From Chamaecyparis obtusa (taxonomy: Eukaryota > Streptophyta > Pinopsida > Cupressales > Cupressaceae): 64,000 nt of DNA. The stretch lies in assembly GCA_027943335.1 (NCBI GenBank), contig BSBK01007849.1:62001-126000 (forward strand), read 5' to 3'. Shown here piece after piece: positions 21,846 through 34,562 of the stretch (within the stretch, counting starts at the first letter, position 1; each line of letters begins with the position of its first letter). The notes beneath the pieces were generated by a model. That model made no database searches, was not told where the DNA came from, and was given only the letters and a program-made list of their open reading frames with translations. The translations under genes were made by a program, and so were the position numbers.

Positions 21846-24800
21846 ACACTCGAGTACCCCACAAGGGGTGCTACCCTCAACCTCATTTTGATGTTTCCCT
21901 CATACCTTAATTAAACTATAAGTCTAAACAAGTAATAGGCTAATGATGAATCATGATCATAAAAATCTACATAATGCGTATGCCTTGTTGCGAATCTCTG
22001 CATATTCATAGTCAAAGCCACAATCAAGGATTATCTTGTTTCAAATATTGGACAATTTTTTTAGTATACAAGGACTGCCATAGGAAAAGTTGGCATGCTA
22101 TAATCCTTATACAAATAAATATAAGTTAAGTCATAGTTGGCAAGAAATTCCATTTTCATAATGAAAAATATATCAATTAATCCTTTCACAAACAACTGAT
22201 AGAGGAATCCCATCTATTAGTATCCTACCTAAAGTCAAAATAAAACATAACTATTTATTGTTTTACTTGACCACTACTCTTTGTTAATGATCTTGTCAAC
22301 AAAATATGCAGTATTGAAGGCTTAAAAAACAAATTACTAATAAATTCCCAACTTGAATATACAGACCATTCATTGAGACAAAAGAAAATATCATGACTAC
22401 ATCATCATCCAGGACCCATCTTAGATGCTAAGGCATGACTTTTTGTGAAGTTGGGATGAGTAAGACAACCTCCTTTGGGCCATAGCCTTTTGATTTTAGT
22501 TTAAATATTTGTTTTGATGCCATGAATTTCATACTCCATGATTTTTGTATACATTTGATAATATTTATATATTTAAGTGTGTTATTTCCTTCAGCTACAA
22601 TTTGTGTTTATAGTTATGTGATCGATATATACTTGTGTATGTGATCAAATTATTTTTTGTTTCATGATGTTATCATGTCTCTAAGAAAATATAATAAAGG
22701 GTGCATGAAACAAGTTTAAAATCCTTAAAAATCTCTAAATTTATTGTGTTTTCACTTTGTCAAGTTTTTGCTCATTTTTTTGTGGAGTCCGAGCTTGAGT
22801 TTGAAACATGCTTGTTGAGTTTGAGGCTAGTTTGAGTCTTGTAACTATGTGTGAGACACAATAGTGTAAGAAATAAAGATAGAATTAAAATGTTAGTATT
22901 ATTATTTGATTTTTTATTCTATACATGGCATACCCTTGAGAAAGGTGTATGAATACTATCTTCTATCTACCTATTTGTTTGCTCATTTGGTTACATAAAT
23001 GAATGCTATATTATTGATATGTATATATAGATTACCAAGATTCATACTGTGGATGCTATGAGCCACAAGGAAGTTGAACTATTTCCTATGTTTGACTCCT
23101 CATCTCCTAATGGTTGTGGTGTGTAACTATTTGTTGGTATTTTCTTAATGAAAATAAACTTAAGCATCAATTTTAGTAAGCTATTACTTATGTACAATAA
23201 TAAGCTCAAAGGTATTCTTTATAGATGCAGCCTAGTTCTTATCTAGATGTGGTTTATGCCTCTCTTGGCCTCTAAAAAGTTTGGCCTTCTCTTGAATACT
23301 AAATAATGACAATCTCTTGGCAACCCACTAAAATTTGAGAACTAAGACAAGAGGAAACTAGGAGGTGATTTCATTTTCTTTTGCAAAATTTTGATTTCCA
23401 AATTTAATGGGAAATAACCACCCAATTAATCTTTGTTTTGGTAGGCTGAGCCAAAATGGCACACCAAAGGAGATGTTTCCTTGATCCCCTTCTCACAAAA
23501 GTTATTAATTGCAATATTTATGATGAGATAATGTCATAAAGTAGAGAGTGGTCTTAGGGAGTTTCTTCGTTGTATATAATTGTAGGAATTCAAGATGATA
23601 TGGACCCTAAGATTTGATGTAATCCAAAGAATCTATTTTGTGAATTTTTGTAGTGTCTGCCTCTATTTTTTGAAAATTTGTTTTCCAAATAAATAACTTG
23701 CTACAAGGTCTATTATAGTTTTTGCATTGGAATTTCCTTCACTGTTACAAGTTTGAGGCACTAATGCATTCAAGGAGAAAGTGCTACATTTCACCAAATA
23801 AACATGCAACTAAAATACAATCTAAAATACCTTGAAACTGAGAATAACAGTTGATTGAAGATCTGCTCTAGCACTTCATAGGCAATGTCAGCCATCATCA
23901 ATCTTCAAAATCCTTCATTTCATCAACAATTAATTGCATCCCAACTGTAGTGATAGGTTGAATAAGAACTTAGCTCTACCAAACTACCATCAAAGGAGCA
24001 ATGAACTAGCAGCTGTAGGTTTGCAACCTTTTAATAGTCATGCCTAGATCATTAAACACTCCTTTCAACCAGTGAAGAATACTTCCCAATAATTTAAAAT
24101 AATAACTTGCACTTCCAGCAATCCCTGTCACCCTTCGAAGGCTCAGAAAGAGTGAGTTGTAGGCCTGTTAAAGGCTGATATGTAGTTATAGGTTTGAAAA
24201 ATCCTAATTATAGGGCTTGGCAGCCATGAATGACCATCAGAACCACTTTCAATCACACATTTAACACCTCCAAATGTTTGAGATTAGTATTCCAAACACC
24301 CAGTAGTCTCCAACCACCTCTAAAATGCCTAGACAATAAACATTATAGGTCTATTATTCATTTCTAGCCACACCCAGATTTGAATGGCTCCTATTTATGC
24401 ATCCAACACTCCCTCAACAACCCTTAATAGTCAACCAATGAAGAGAAATTAACAAAATGCCACCAAATCAAATTTTAAACCCCTTAAAAGGAATCATTTA
24501 GTTTGAAAGCTTCATATCCAACTCTAAGTGCATAGGGTACATGGTATAGCCCTCATAAATGCCTTTGAATTCCAAAGGAACACTTTCAAACATGACCAGA
24601 TAACCTTCTTAGGGCTAAATGCCACAAAACAATGATAAAAAGACCTCAAGCGAGCAATGCTCAAACGATTGAAGCTCATTCCATCCTTGGATGACTTGTA
24701 CGACCTGGTACAATAGTGCAGCCTCACCTAGGAAACACTTAAATGCTACATGTAAATGTCAAATGATTTCATGCCTCTTCAACATTATTTGTAATGAAAC

Positions 24801-24909
24801 AAGGGTGGTACGTACTGGATTTTCCTGACTGGTTGTATGGCCAAACTTTAAGCCCCTGTTCAAGGTTTCTACATGTTCATATGATGTTGTTGACTGTCTA
24901 GGAAATATG
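21846..24909. other. 3-kb spacer without recognised genes
   Basis: AT-rich sequence with many stops in all frames. The only open stretch is 67 codons (24524-24727, -), with no domain I recognise. No LTR ends, tandem arrays or exon-like blocks seen. Confidence 0.4.
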
Positions 24910-25064
24910 CCATCCTATTCATGATAATGGCAATAGATCTTGCATGCTTCACAACTCAGATATGCCTTGAGAACTTCAACATTACATCCAAGATCTGACT
25001 TGTGAAGCATGCAAGATCTGAGCTGTGAAGCATGCATTATTGCATGCATGTACTATGACACTTT
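24910..25064. repeat. Palindromic dispersed repeat, copy 2
   Basis: About 90% like 19722-19876. Perfect 20-bp inverted repeat agatcttgcatgcttcacaa (24935-24954) and complement (25000-25019), followed by the same gcatgca-ttat-tgcatgc palindrome. Two positions differ from copy 1 in both arms in a paired way. Confidence 0.78.
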
Positions 25065-26075
25065 TTTTTTGTCTTTTTCCAAATTAGTGATCACATTTAG
25101 TAATTTGTTGTAGAAATTATATCAAATTTCTACAATTGTTTTTAAATTTCATTATGTGTGATTTTCCATGGTCAATATAATAGAAAGCCAAAGTAGACCA
25201 AAAAATATTATTCATAATTTGGTTTAAATTGACACCATCGTATACTAAATGGGTAACAATGTGTTGTATATTTTCGAGAGTCCACATTCAGTTAATTGTA
25301 AATCTAAGTTCCCAATGTCATGGAGAGAGTTGAGAAGTTTCACAACAATGTCCAAGGTTGGAACATCAGTTACACATAGTTAACACAGGGGTGGGAGTGC
25401 CTTACATTTTATGGGATCTCAACCTTTAACTACTGACTGTGCTTACAATGCCAGTCACTGTCTACACCACTAGTCTATTTCTTGACTGTAATAATAACAA
25501 AAATAATGAAATGAATGCAGAAACATATAAATAATATGTAAGGTAATGTTACTATGTTACTATAACATGCTCAATCTTTTATTGTATATCAACATAGGCC
25601 CATAGATTATGTTTAAGATATAGTTTTTACAATGATTTTCTACTCATCTTTAATTTGATTCACAAGTTTTTAATACACACTCATCATAGTTGTTAACATT
25701 TTTTTATTCTCATGGATAGGTATTGAAGCACTTGCATGGGTGATAAAGCTTGTTTAGATAGGACTTGGAGACTTTTGAAAAGGTGGGAAAGGAATTCAAA
25801 GTTTTCTGCAACAAATTTGAAGTTAGCAAGGCCCTCTGCAGCAAATTCAGAGGTAATTTGAAACCTGAAACACAGACATATTCCATTCTCACTAGGTAAA
25901 CTTCAAATGAATGTAAGATAGATGTCAGAACAATGAATCATTAATCCTCATCTTTCTTCTATGTTCGCTACTAAAAGTGACTACTTTAAACAATGTTTCA
26001 GCATCTCTATTTTCAGATTGATGTTTTTTCTATAATTTAGAAACTAAATTATTATTGGAATGGATAATATTACAG
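25065..26075. other. Spacer upstream of the CACTA transposase gene
   Basis: No recognised feature other than a plausible 3' splice site (attacag) directly before 26076, which implies that earlier exons or a leader of the transposase gene lie in this stretch. I could not define them. Confidence 0.4.
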
Positions 26076-26374
26076 ATGGATGAACATCATAGGTTGACTA
26101 CGAATCAATATCATGCATATGATGAGAGAGTATTTGATGAGGGGGACATTGACAAATATCCATGTCCATGTAAAAATTATCTTGGTGGAAAGGTGAAAAA
26201 GAGAAATGTGATTTATTGACATATAATAAGATATGGGCACAGTGGTATAAGCCCTTGGGCTTACAATTATTATGAAGATATGATAGAATTGTAGACAATG
26301 AGAGATGAAGGGGAAAAAAACATAAATGAAGAGACAAAAATGTTTGACAAAAGGTTTGAAGTTGATAGAATGCT
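26076..26374 (+). pseudogene. CACTA TNP2 transposase gene, 5' exon (transposase-associated domain)
   Basis: Starts MDEHHR and carries the transposase-associated zinc-type motif seen at the N-terminus of plant En/Spm transposases: CPCKNYLGGKV, then an H-x-x-x-x-G region (HIIRYGHSGISPW). In-frame TGA/TAG codons at about 26218 and 26292 show decay. The exon is cut at 26374 after Asp-Arg-Met-Leu by the gypsy insertion; the frame resumes at 43012 (MLNEGLNDDW). Joined at the duplicated atgct, the codons run on without a shift, which shows that both parts are one gene. Confidence 0.75.
26370..26374 (+). repeat. Left copy of the gypsy target-site duplication (atgct)
   Basis: atgct immediately before the LTR at 26375; the partner atgct is at 43012-43016 immediately after the other LTR. 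A 5-bp duplication is the hallmark of LTR-retrotransposon integration. Confidence 0.9.
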
Positions 26375-27556
26375 TGTATGAAAATTACATGTCTAACTAC
26401 TCTAAATAATAAATTAACTATTCTAAGATTAATAAATCAAACTAATTAGCAAACAAAAATGATGAATACACAAAAAATGAAGCTAAAAAAATGTTTTACC
26501 TTCACCTACCATGTAGCCTGTCTCCATTGTCCTCCTAGCTCTGATTTTTTGAGGATGTTGAGCTCTCAGATTTCCAAATGAAGCCTTTTCCCAAGATGCT
26601 ACCAAAGTGTGGAGATTGATGATGAATGTATGCAAAACTAAAGCTTAATTATGCAAATATGGTGATTGAGATGCAAGTGATATGAGAATGGATTGATTAT
26701 GCTTGAATTCTCTTGAAATGCTCTTAGAATGTTTGGTTGCTTGATTGCTTGAATTCTTGATTGCCTATTCACTATTAGCTCACAAAAGGAAAATGAGGCT
26801 CCTTTTATAGAGTTTTGGAGGATCTAAGCCTAGGTGGCACAATCCTACTGTGGAGAATGAAAGGTGGAAGATCCTAGGGCTAGGGTTGACTTGGTTGAAG
26901 GGGTTGAGATAAAGAGGGATGTGGTTGGAATGTGAGATGAAGAATAGGGATGATGTTCCTCTCACATTGATATGGAAGATAAGAAGGTGGAAGGGAGAGA
27001 CACATGTCAAGTGTCTCATAAAGACCAAAGAGAGGAAGAGGGAAGGACTTCTTCCTCATGAGGACTCTTTGTACAAGTGTCCTATGAGTCATCTTTGACC
27101 CTTAGCAGTGGCTTGAGAAGCCCTTAGGAATAGGGATTGTCCCTTGACTTGGTTTGAATGAAGACATGTGGTCATGAGACTAAGTCTTATGAGGCCACAT
27201 AGCCCTTAAAGATAGGACATGTGTGGGTGAGGATAATGATTAATAAATAATTAAAAATAAATATTTATTTTAGCCAAAGTAATGTGTAAGGTGACTAGGT
27301 AGGTGAGGTGGACTAGGGGATTTAGTCATATTTAGGTGATTGTATAATTAATTAATTCACTTTTAATAGACTATTTAGGAGACTTAGGATAGAAGAATAA
27401 ACTATAGTGAATCTATTAGATAAATTGAATAATTTATCTAATAAATAGAGGAATAAATATTAATTAAATAATAAATATTTAATTAATTCATCAAGTCAAT
27501 ATTTAATTAAATAATAATATTTAGTTAATTAATGAAGCCATTTTTAAGTGTATACA
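26375..27556 (-). repeat. 3' LTR of the Tat element
   Basis: Begins tgtatgaaaattacatgtc and ends aagtgtataca in + coordinates; pairs along its length with 41826-43011. It carries a TATA box at 26801-26809 on the minus strand and an AT-rich block at 27240-27540. Compared with its partner it has one ttgaatt where the other has three cttgaatg units. Confidence 0.92.
26801..26809 (-). promoter_or_regulatory. TATA box in the Tat LTR (3' copy)
   Basis: tataaaagg on the minus strand, followed by agcc; the other LTR has tataaaaaga at 42266-42275. It lies between AT-rich U3 and the primer-site side, as expected for the promoter. Confidence 0.6.
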
Positions 27557-27573
27557 TTTTGCCCCTACCCCAG
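27557..27573 (-). promoter_or_regulatory. Polypurine tract of the Tat element
   Basis: On the minus strand ctggggtaggggcaaaa directly precedes the 3' LTR, the expected primer for plus-strand synthesis. Confidence 0.75.
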
Positions 27574-28549
27574 ACAACATCCATACGACCTATGCATGCC
27601 CCCTCGAGAGAATGATTGACAAAAATTATTTAATTGATTTTTTTTTTGTTTTTACATTGGGGTTGACAATCAATCTCACGAAAGAAACAAGAGAAAAGAT
27701 GGGTGATAACAGGGTGATTGAAAAGAAATGGTAGAATAAAGGGAGGTAGGGTCCACACACCAAGCACATTGGGTCCACAAGCTATAAATAGTCCAAAGGG
27801 GTCCACAATAGGCTCATTGTGCACATGTGTCATTTGGAGATTAGAGCTTGAGAGAGAGAAGAGAAGAGCCACCAGGATGTCATTCCCGCTATCAAATCAT
27901 CACTTCGAGAGAGTCAAACGCTTCCAAAGACCACCCGATTTAGGAGAGCTAATAGGTTACTTGATCCTCTTTATCAATTCATGATTTTGTGCATGTTAGA
28001 GTGGAAAATTTAGCATGTTTAGGTTAGATTCAACCATAGAAAATTAGAAAATTTTTAGTTCTTGAGGCGAACCACAAATGCGTAGTTGCGGCACATATAT
28101 GCGCAGAAATAGGCTACATTTCTGTAGAAAATTGCTAGTTCTGCGCATATGATTGGGTCTACTATGCAATCATTTAGGGATGCTGCACAAATGTAGAAAT
28201 CTGTGCAAACAAAGAGGTTTTCAGCACAAGCATTTTTCTATGTTGCGCATTTGTTTTAGATAGTGAAATTTGATGAATTAGAGCATGAACTAGGTCAAAA
28301 TGGATATCGAAAAGCCGAAATGATCTGTCGGTGTTGTATTGTGATTGATTAAGTCAAGATAGATAACATTAGAGCATGATTTCTAGTTAACTCTCTTGAT
28401 TTCAGATAATTGATAGAATTACCTATTAGTACATGTGATAAACATGTATTCGATTAATAGGATAAGATATATAGATAGATTATTTGGATCAAAATTTGAT
28501 AGTTTGATTGATTGATTGATTGTGATAGGAGGATATCACAGACCTTCTG
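27574..28549. other. Leader-like region of the antisense ORF, with repeated tgcgca motifs
   Basis: Between the 3' LTR and the PMD ORF. 28075-28255 has many copies of atgcgca(g) and variants (tatgcgcag, ttctgcgcat, gttgcgcatt). The same motif recurs in the 5' leader of the element. Just before the ORF is a small tetranucleotide run (ttgattgattgattgattg, about 28503-28524). Since the ORF runs opposite to the retrotransposon, this stretch would be its promoter or 5' leader. Confidence 0.55.
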
Positions 28550-30511
28550 ATGTCACGGGAGAGATATCCCGTGACTCATAATCTAAGGCCAACGCTGTCA
28601 GAGACTGACAGATTGTTGATCGAGGTGACTAGACTATACCATATCATATATACACCTGAGATTTGGGTGAATCTGGGCATGTTGACAACACTTGCAGAGA
28701 GATGGCACTCAGAGCTGAGTACCTTTCATCTCCCCACAGGAGAGATGACAGTCACTTTAGAGGATGTATATTGCATCCTATGACTACTGATCACCAGAGA
28801 GTTAATATAGTACAACTGGTGTGGAGGGATGACAGAGTGTAGAGCTGTATTCGGGGATGACGATATTGATGAGATAGAGATCAGATGGGAGGACATGGTG
28901 GATTTCTATGAGCCTCTTCCTATTGTCTTAGCTGGAGTGATTGGAGGTTACATGTGCCCTGATCATAGATCACATGGTTTTGCAGTAGGTTGGGGTTGTA
29001 CTCTGTAGAGCATGTTAGAAGATGGGATGCATTTTTCTTGGGGTGTGTGTCTTCTCACACACCTATATCATGATCTGCATGAGGTGGTGTACTGCAGAGG
29101 TGCATCTTTATCAGCTAGTGTCACATTGCTTCATGTTTGGGCATGGGAGCATATTGCAGTGACACATCCAGTAACTATGAGATTTTGGGGCACTGGATAA
29201 CCTATATTTTTCTATATTCAGCTATCTAGACTTAGCATAAGTTGGGTAGATTAGAGTTTTGGTGTTACACTTTTGACACTATTGACACAGTGATTTGGAG
29301 ACCCTACCTTGGGTGTGAGTCATGGGATGATGAGAGGAAGCTTGGATTTTGTTTTGAGTCTAGATGGTTGATAGGGAGGACTCCCTTCATCATAGAGAGA
29401 CAACTAGTGAGTCAGGTCCTTTGATAGTTTGGTAGGATCCAGGGGATGCCACAAGGAGTGACAGAGTTTGCGTGCACTCACCAGGAGAGGCGAGACTGGG
29501 GTCTGATGGTATCTTTTGAGATTTCTTGATAGGAGTTCTTAGATATGCCATTTTAGGCATGGTTGATGAGACATGGGGTGGTAGACCTGGGGATGACAAT
29601 GGGCTATGAGATACATCTGAGAGATTATCCATTTCCTAGACTGACAGACCCAGTAGAGAGGCCACTGAAGAGAGACATAGTAGAGAGACGTCGAGGTAGG
29701 CATCAAGGATGACACATGAGAGGCCAAGGGAGAGGAGGCAAAGGTGATGGCAGAGATGGGGGAGATGGTGGAGACAGAGGGAGAGGAGAGAGAGGTAGGC
29801 CTCATATAAGAGGCAAAGGTGTCAGACAGAGGGGTTTGATTCCACCTCCCATGAGATAGGTATAGATATAGCCATCGGTGTAGCTAGTAGTAGGGGCTCC
29901 AACATAGATACCAGCCGATCCCATGGTATAGGTATAGGTGCCCATATAGGAAAAATAGGTACAAGATGAGGTAGATTTGGTATTAGGCTAGGTTGGAGTA
30001 GTACAGGGTAGATAGGTGTAGGATGATATATAGGATGAGCAGATGCCAGATGTGGATGCCCAAGATGATAAGGTTGAGATGGACATTGGGGGATAGGATC
30101 CCTATCTACAGAGGGATGCTGTGGAGGAGGACATAGACATAGATTCATTGCTAGTTAGACTAGCAATGAAATAGGTATAGGCAAACCATGTCCCTGGACT
30201 AGAGAGATGGGTGGAGAGATTGGAGAGGGAGAACACCATGATTAGGCATGAGTGAGATGTCGCCATAAAGCGACTAGGAGAGTCTGAGGCACTATTAGAT
30301 GAGCTGCAAAGGATAGAGGACTTGGGACCTCATGGAGACAGGGACCAACAAGTAGTGGAGGTGTATCATCATGCCCTCCCAGAGCATCGATAGGTTTAGG
30401 GGATCCAAAAGGAGCCTCGGGGTTAGGTGGTTCAATAGCATGAGGCCATATTACATCTCATAGATAGCGACAGACTGAGGCTAGAGGCAGTGGGTCATAG
30501 ATAGATGGGAT
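28550..30511 (+). pseudogene. Plant mobile domain (PMD) ORF in antisense, broken
   Basis: Belongs to the plant mobile (aminotransferase-like) domain family, known from MAIN/MAIL proteins and from extra ORFs in Ty3/gypsy elements. Domain part: WHSELSTFHLPTGEMTVTLE (about codon 55), then RWEDMVDFYEP, HGFAVGWGCTL, and YCRGASLSASVTLLHVWAWE. The reading frame is constant from 28550 to about 29200, shifts once near 29200-29242, and then is constant to about 30511. The C-terminal part has an RG/GD-rich stretch (about 29690-29820), a Val-Gln-type repeat and a coiled-coil-like end (LERWVERLEREN). Stops are almost all TAG or TGA at Gln or Arg positions. It lies opposite to gag-pol between integrase and 3' LTR. 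Function is unknown. Confidence 0.75.
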
Positions 30512-32529
30512 CATTGTATACACACTCTTGTATCATTATGTTTCATTATGTTATTGACTTGATGGACACTTTTGGATACATTGTTATATATGATATATCA
30601 TTGGACATTTGGACATTTTATTGTTATATAATGATGTAGCTCTATCATGATTTATTACAATGATTATATATACATGTGCATACTGACATATGCATGATGT
30701 TATGTTTTACTTTGATATGCATAGGATGTATGTTCTAAAATGCAAATGGTTTATTTTTGTTGAATGCATAATGGTTAATGATCTATCATATGATTATGAA
30801 TGCATGTTTTAAATGATTGTATTTATGGAATGCTATTTGGTTACTAATGCAATGATGTAAATAACAATGTAAATGATGGATAAATAATGGATAATAAATG
30901 AACATGTTAAAAATGCATTTAATGGATAATAAATGAATGATGTAATGTAAATGATATGTAATGAATGAAAATACACTTAAATATGGTAAAATATAACAAC
31001 CTACAACATGATAAAAAGATAATGAGATAAAATGATAACTACAATGAAACATCACTATAAATATGCATGTTAATAGATGGGTAATATACAAATGAACATA
31101 CCTAATGATGATAATACATGTCCTAAATGAATTACACAAAATGATTAAGTGTCGAAAGATGCAAGATGAAACTTAATGTTTTTGTTATCCCAAATGTCTT
31201 CAACTTAAATAACAATGTATCAGACACAAGAAGAATGGACTAGAAGAACCGATGACCGAATAAGAAAGATAGCCTAAAAAATCCCTATAAAAGGAGCACT
31301 AATATGCAAGTCATGAGTTGGTTAAATGCAATGCCAAAATGAAATATGAAATGAGTATCTCCACAACTTCATGTAACATCTTAGAACTTCATAATAACTA
31401 GAATTTTATTTTCATCATTGATCTCGTTATGTTGCAAGAGAATGCAAGCATCATGGTATAATTAAACTAGGATGACTTGAGCATTTCTTGCATGGAGTTT
31501 AATATAGAAAACTTGACAAGCATCTAGGTATAATTTAATTGAGATGACCTGAGTTTCATTTACATAACAGACAAGGAATATTTCCCCCCTCTATCAGGGA
31601 ACAAATATTTGGAGTTGAGGTATGTGTGGCGTATCACCATTAATAGCATTTGTAGAACAACATGATTGGTATTTTGTCAACACTATTAAACTGATGAAGG
31701 CACTTACACACAGACACCCCAATTACTTGTTCCTTTGATTTCATTAGAAAAATATCCCACAAATAGCAATCAAAGAAAATATCATGCCCCATCCTGGCTA
31801 TTCTAACTAATGACATATTAGATTTTTTAACTCATGTCAAAGATATCCCAGAATAGCATAGGAAACATGATAAAAATGAAATCCAAAGATGAATGCATAA
31901 TCTACAACAAACTAGTCTAACATGCCTGCCATGAATATACATTTCTTTTGCCAAAAGATAGAGTAGGGTACTTTGATCAGTTCAATTGATGATGTATAGT
32001 CAAGATGTATAGATAAGTAGTCATGTTTCAAAGGATAGATCATATATTATGATACATCATGAAGATATTATTATGTAAGAATGTCTGATTGTGTCTACTT
32101 ATCTAGTGAAAATACTCCATTCTATCCTCTAAGAGTCATGACTATCATAGATCCACTTCCTAAACTAGGTCGAGGACATGCCCCTAGCTAGGTGATGGAC
32201 TGACTTATTATGGATAAAGAAGGATGCAACAAGACTAGGATGAAGACCAAGACAAAAGATCAAGCTATGATGGGGTTTTATTATGGGTAGATACAATGGA
32301 TGGTGTATGAATTGGCCATTTTATTATGATATATACATGGCAGGAATGGTAACTGACTAGCTATTTTATTGTGGATATATACAACAAACAGACACACTAG
32401 AAGAATCCTAATAGATAGAGGAGCTAACTTGTCACACATAGTGCTTGTTTCTAGGTTTTCACCACATGCTTTTATTGTAATTTTCTGTTGATTTTTTTTT
32501 TTTGTATTTTTTTTTTTATATACATACTA
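30512..32529. other. AT-rich spacer between antisense ORF and pol of the Tat element
   Basis: 2 kb without coding sequence. 30780-31110 is rich in aaatgataa-type words and can be read on the minus strand as a 117-codon Tyr/His/Ile-rich frame, which looks like a composition artefact. 32480-32530 has poly-T runs. Confidence 0.5.
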
Positions 32530-32539
32530 TATACATACC

Positions 32540-33700
32540 CCTTGCATTGGGATTTCAAGGATAGAACTTCTTGAGGTGTAATTTGTTAAGAGGCTCATCC
32601 AAAGGATCTCCTTCAGGTGTAGACAACTGATAAGCCCTGGAACCATAGACTGCTATAATTACAAAAGGACCTAACCAATTGGGTTTGAACTTACCCTTCT
32701 TCTCATGATGTTATTGATTCTTGGGATTCTCTCAAAGGACTAGATCACCCACCTGAAAGTCTTTGAGTTTCACTTTTCTATTATATTGATGAGACATCTG
32801 TTGTTGATAGAATTTCAAATGATCATAAGCTCTCTGACGGCATTCATCCAACAATTCTAGTTCAGTTAGTCATGCAACTCTATACTCTTCATCTGGAATT
32901 AAATCTTTCAGAGTGACACAAAGAGAAGGAAACTCGACCTTGAGGGGCAGAACAACTTCAGAACCATAAACAAGGGAATATGGGGTGGCTCCAGTGGGAG
33001 TACGAATAGAGGTGTGGTAAGCCCATAAGGCTAGATTCAATTGGATATGACAGTCATGGCCAGTGTCATTGATAGTCTTTTGTAGGATTTTAACAGTTGT
33101 TTTGTTAGACGCCTCAACTTGGCCATTACCTTGGGGGTAGTATATGGAGGAATAATTATGGGTGATATAGAATTTTGCACACAGTTCATCTATGTCTTGA
33201 TTTTGGAACTATTTCAAATGATCATTAATTAGATACATAGGTATACCATATCTGCAAATGATATAGTTTAGAATAAACATGGATATTTGTTTTCCTGTGG
33301 TGATAATCAATGGAACGGCCTCAATCCATTTAGTAAAATACTTTGTCACAGTGATAATCCATTTGTGGCCATTGGAAGATGGAGGGTTGATTGCACCCAC
33401 AAGGTCGAGTCCCCACTGGCTAAATGGCAAGGTAGTCGTAAAAGGATGTAGCTCTTATGCTGGAGCATGAATAAGATTTCCATGTATCTGATATTTCTTG
33501 CATGCCCTAGCAAAATGAAAGGAATCTATTTCCATGGTAGGCCAATAATAACCCATACACATGATTTTTTTAGCTAAGGAGGGACCACTTGAATGTGTCC
33601 CACAAATACCCTCATGTACATCTCACAAGGTAGTTTGAGCTTCATCATGCTCAAGACATCATAGGAGAGTACCGTCAAGACCTCGCTAATAAAGGGTGTC
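32540..33700 (-). pseudogene. Integrase of the Tat element, broken
   Basis: Inserts the DNA copy into the host chromosome. The N-terminal zinc region reads GYYWPTMEIDSFHFARACKK, with one expected Cys after CKK replaced by Tyr. The core begins at about 33430 (QWGLDLVGAINPP); the catalytic Asp of this motif, the Asp of LINDHLK and the Glu of PQGNGQVEASNK are all present. A stop follows LINDHLK (33207-33209). The C-terminal part (HQYNRKVKLKDFQVGDLVL, KFKPNWLGPFVI) is the GPY/F-type region of Ty3/gypsy integrases. Several further stops lie near 32880 and 32730. Confidence 0.85.
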
Positions 33701-33705
33701 GCATA

Positions 33706-34440
33706 TTAGGACATAGTGGGAGGCTTGGTGGAGAAAAGTTCATTTTGATTCAGTGATAGGTCAAGGGGTAAGATGTCATTTTTCAGATAAGAATAGATTT
33801 TTCCATAAATTCGGGAGTCATGTCCAATAAGATGACATATAATACTCATATTAGGGTCATCATATGCAAGACAAGTCAAGGATTCCACCAAGAACTCAAA
33901 ATGGGCCTTGGTATCCTCTGTATCAAACAAAGAAGCAATTGTAGCCATTGCATCAACAAACTTGTTATCATGCCGAGGAATCTGCTCAAAAGTGATGACT
34001 GAGAAATATTGTTTGAAGTCATCAACCATACATTTATATGGTAATAACTTATCATCTTTAGTCTGATAATCATCATTAACTTGGTTTATAATCAACTGAG
34101 AATCCCCATAGACATTCAGTTCAAAAACTTTCCATTGTAAATCCATCTTGAGCCCAATCATCAAAGCTTCATATTCAGCCACATTATTTGTGCAAGGAAA
34201 GAGTAGCTTGTAAGATTTTAGAATTGTGTATCCTTGTGGTGTGACAAAGAGAATACCAGCTCTTGAACCCTGTTGAGTACATGATCCATCAAAGTATAGT
34301 TTCCATGTTTGTGTAGATAAGGCCAAGATGTGTGCATCAAGAAACTCTATGTGTATAGGTTGTTCATCCGTTAATGGGGCCTCAGCTAGTTGATCTTCTA
34401 TCACTTGGCCTTTGATAGCCTTCCTATCCACATACTCAAT
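33706..34440 (-). pseudogene. Second (archaeal-type) RNase H of the Tat element
   Basis: A second RNase H domain following the usual pol RNase H, a marker of the Tat group. WKLYFDGSCTQQGSRAGI gives the first catalytic Asp, NNVAEYEALMIGL the Glu, VYGDSQLIINQV the next Asp, and RHDNKFVDAMA the last; all four acidic residues are present. It lies in a 283-codon open frame (33706-34557) that also contains the linker region (AKWVMLHSEFNIEYVDRKAI). The frame ends at TAG just before the integrase zinc region. This domain is the best preserved part of pol. Confidence 0.88.
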
Positions 34441-34562
34441 GTTAAATTCACTATGCAGCATGACCCACTTAGCCAATCTTCCTGTTAAGGATGTCTTGCT
34501 TAATAGATACTTTAAAGAGTCAATCTTTGCAATGAGCTTGATTGAATGTGACAACATGTAAT

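Noticed and set aside
27240..27540. AT-rich block as a matrix-attachment or origin-like region
   Set aside because: It is present in both Tat LTRs and is plainly part of the LTR; no independent evidence.
29822..30148. Pro-rich minus-strand open frame
   Set aside because: It is the complement of the TAG-rich PMD stretch; TAG read backwards is CTA, which opens the frame.
30786..31139. 117-codon minus-strand open frame rich in Tyr, His and Ile
   Set aside because: It arises from aaatgataa-type low-complexity sequence in the Tat spacer; no domain.
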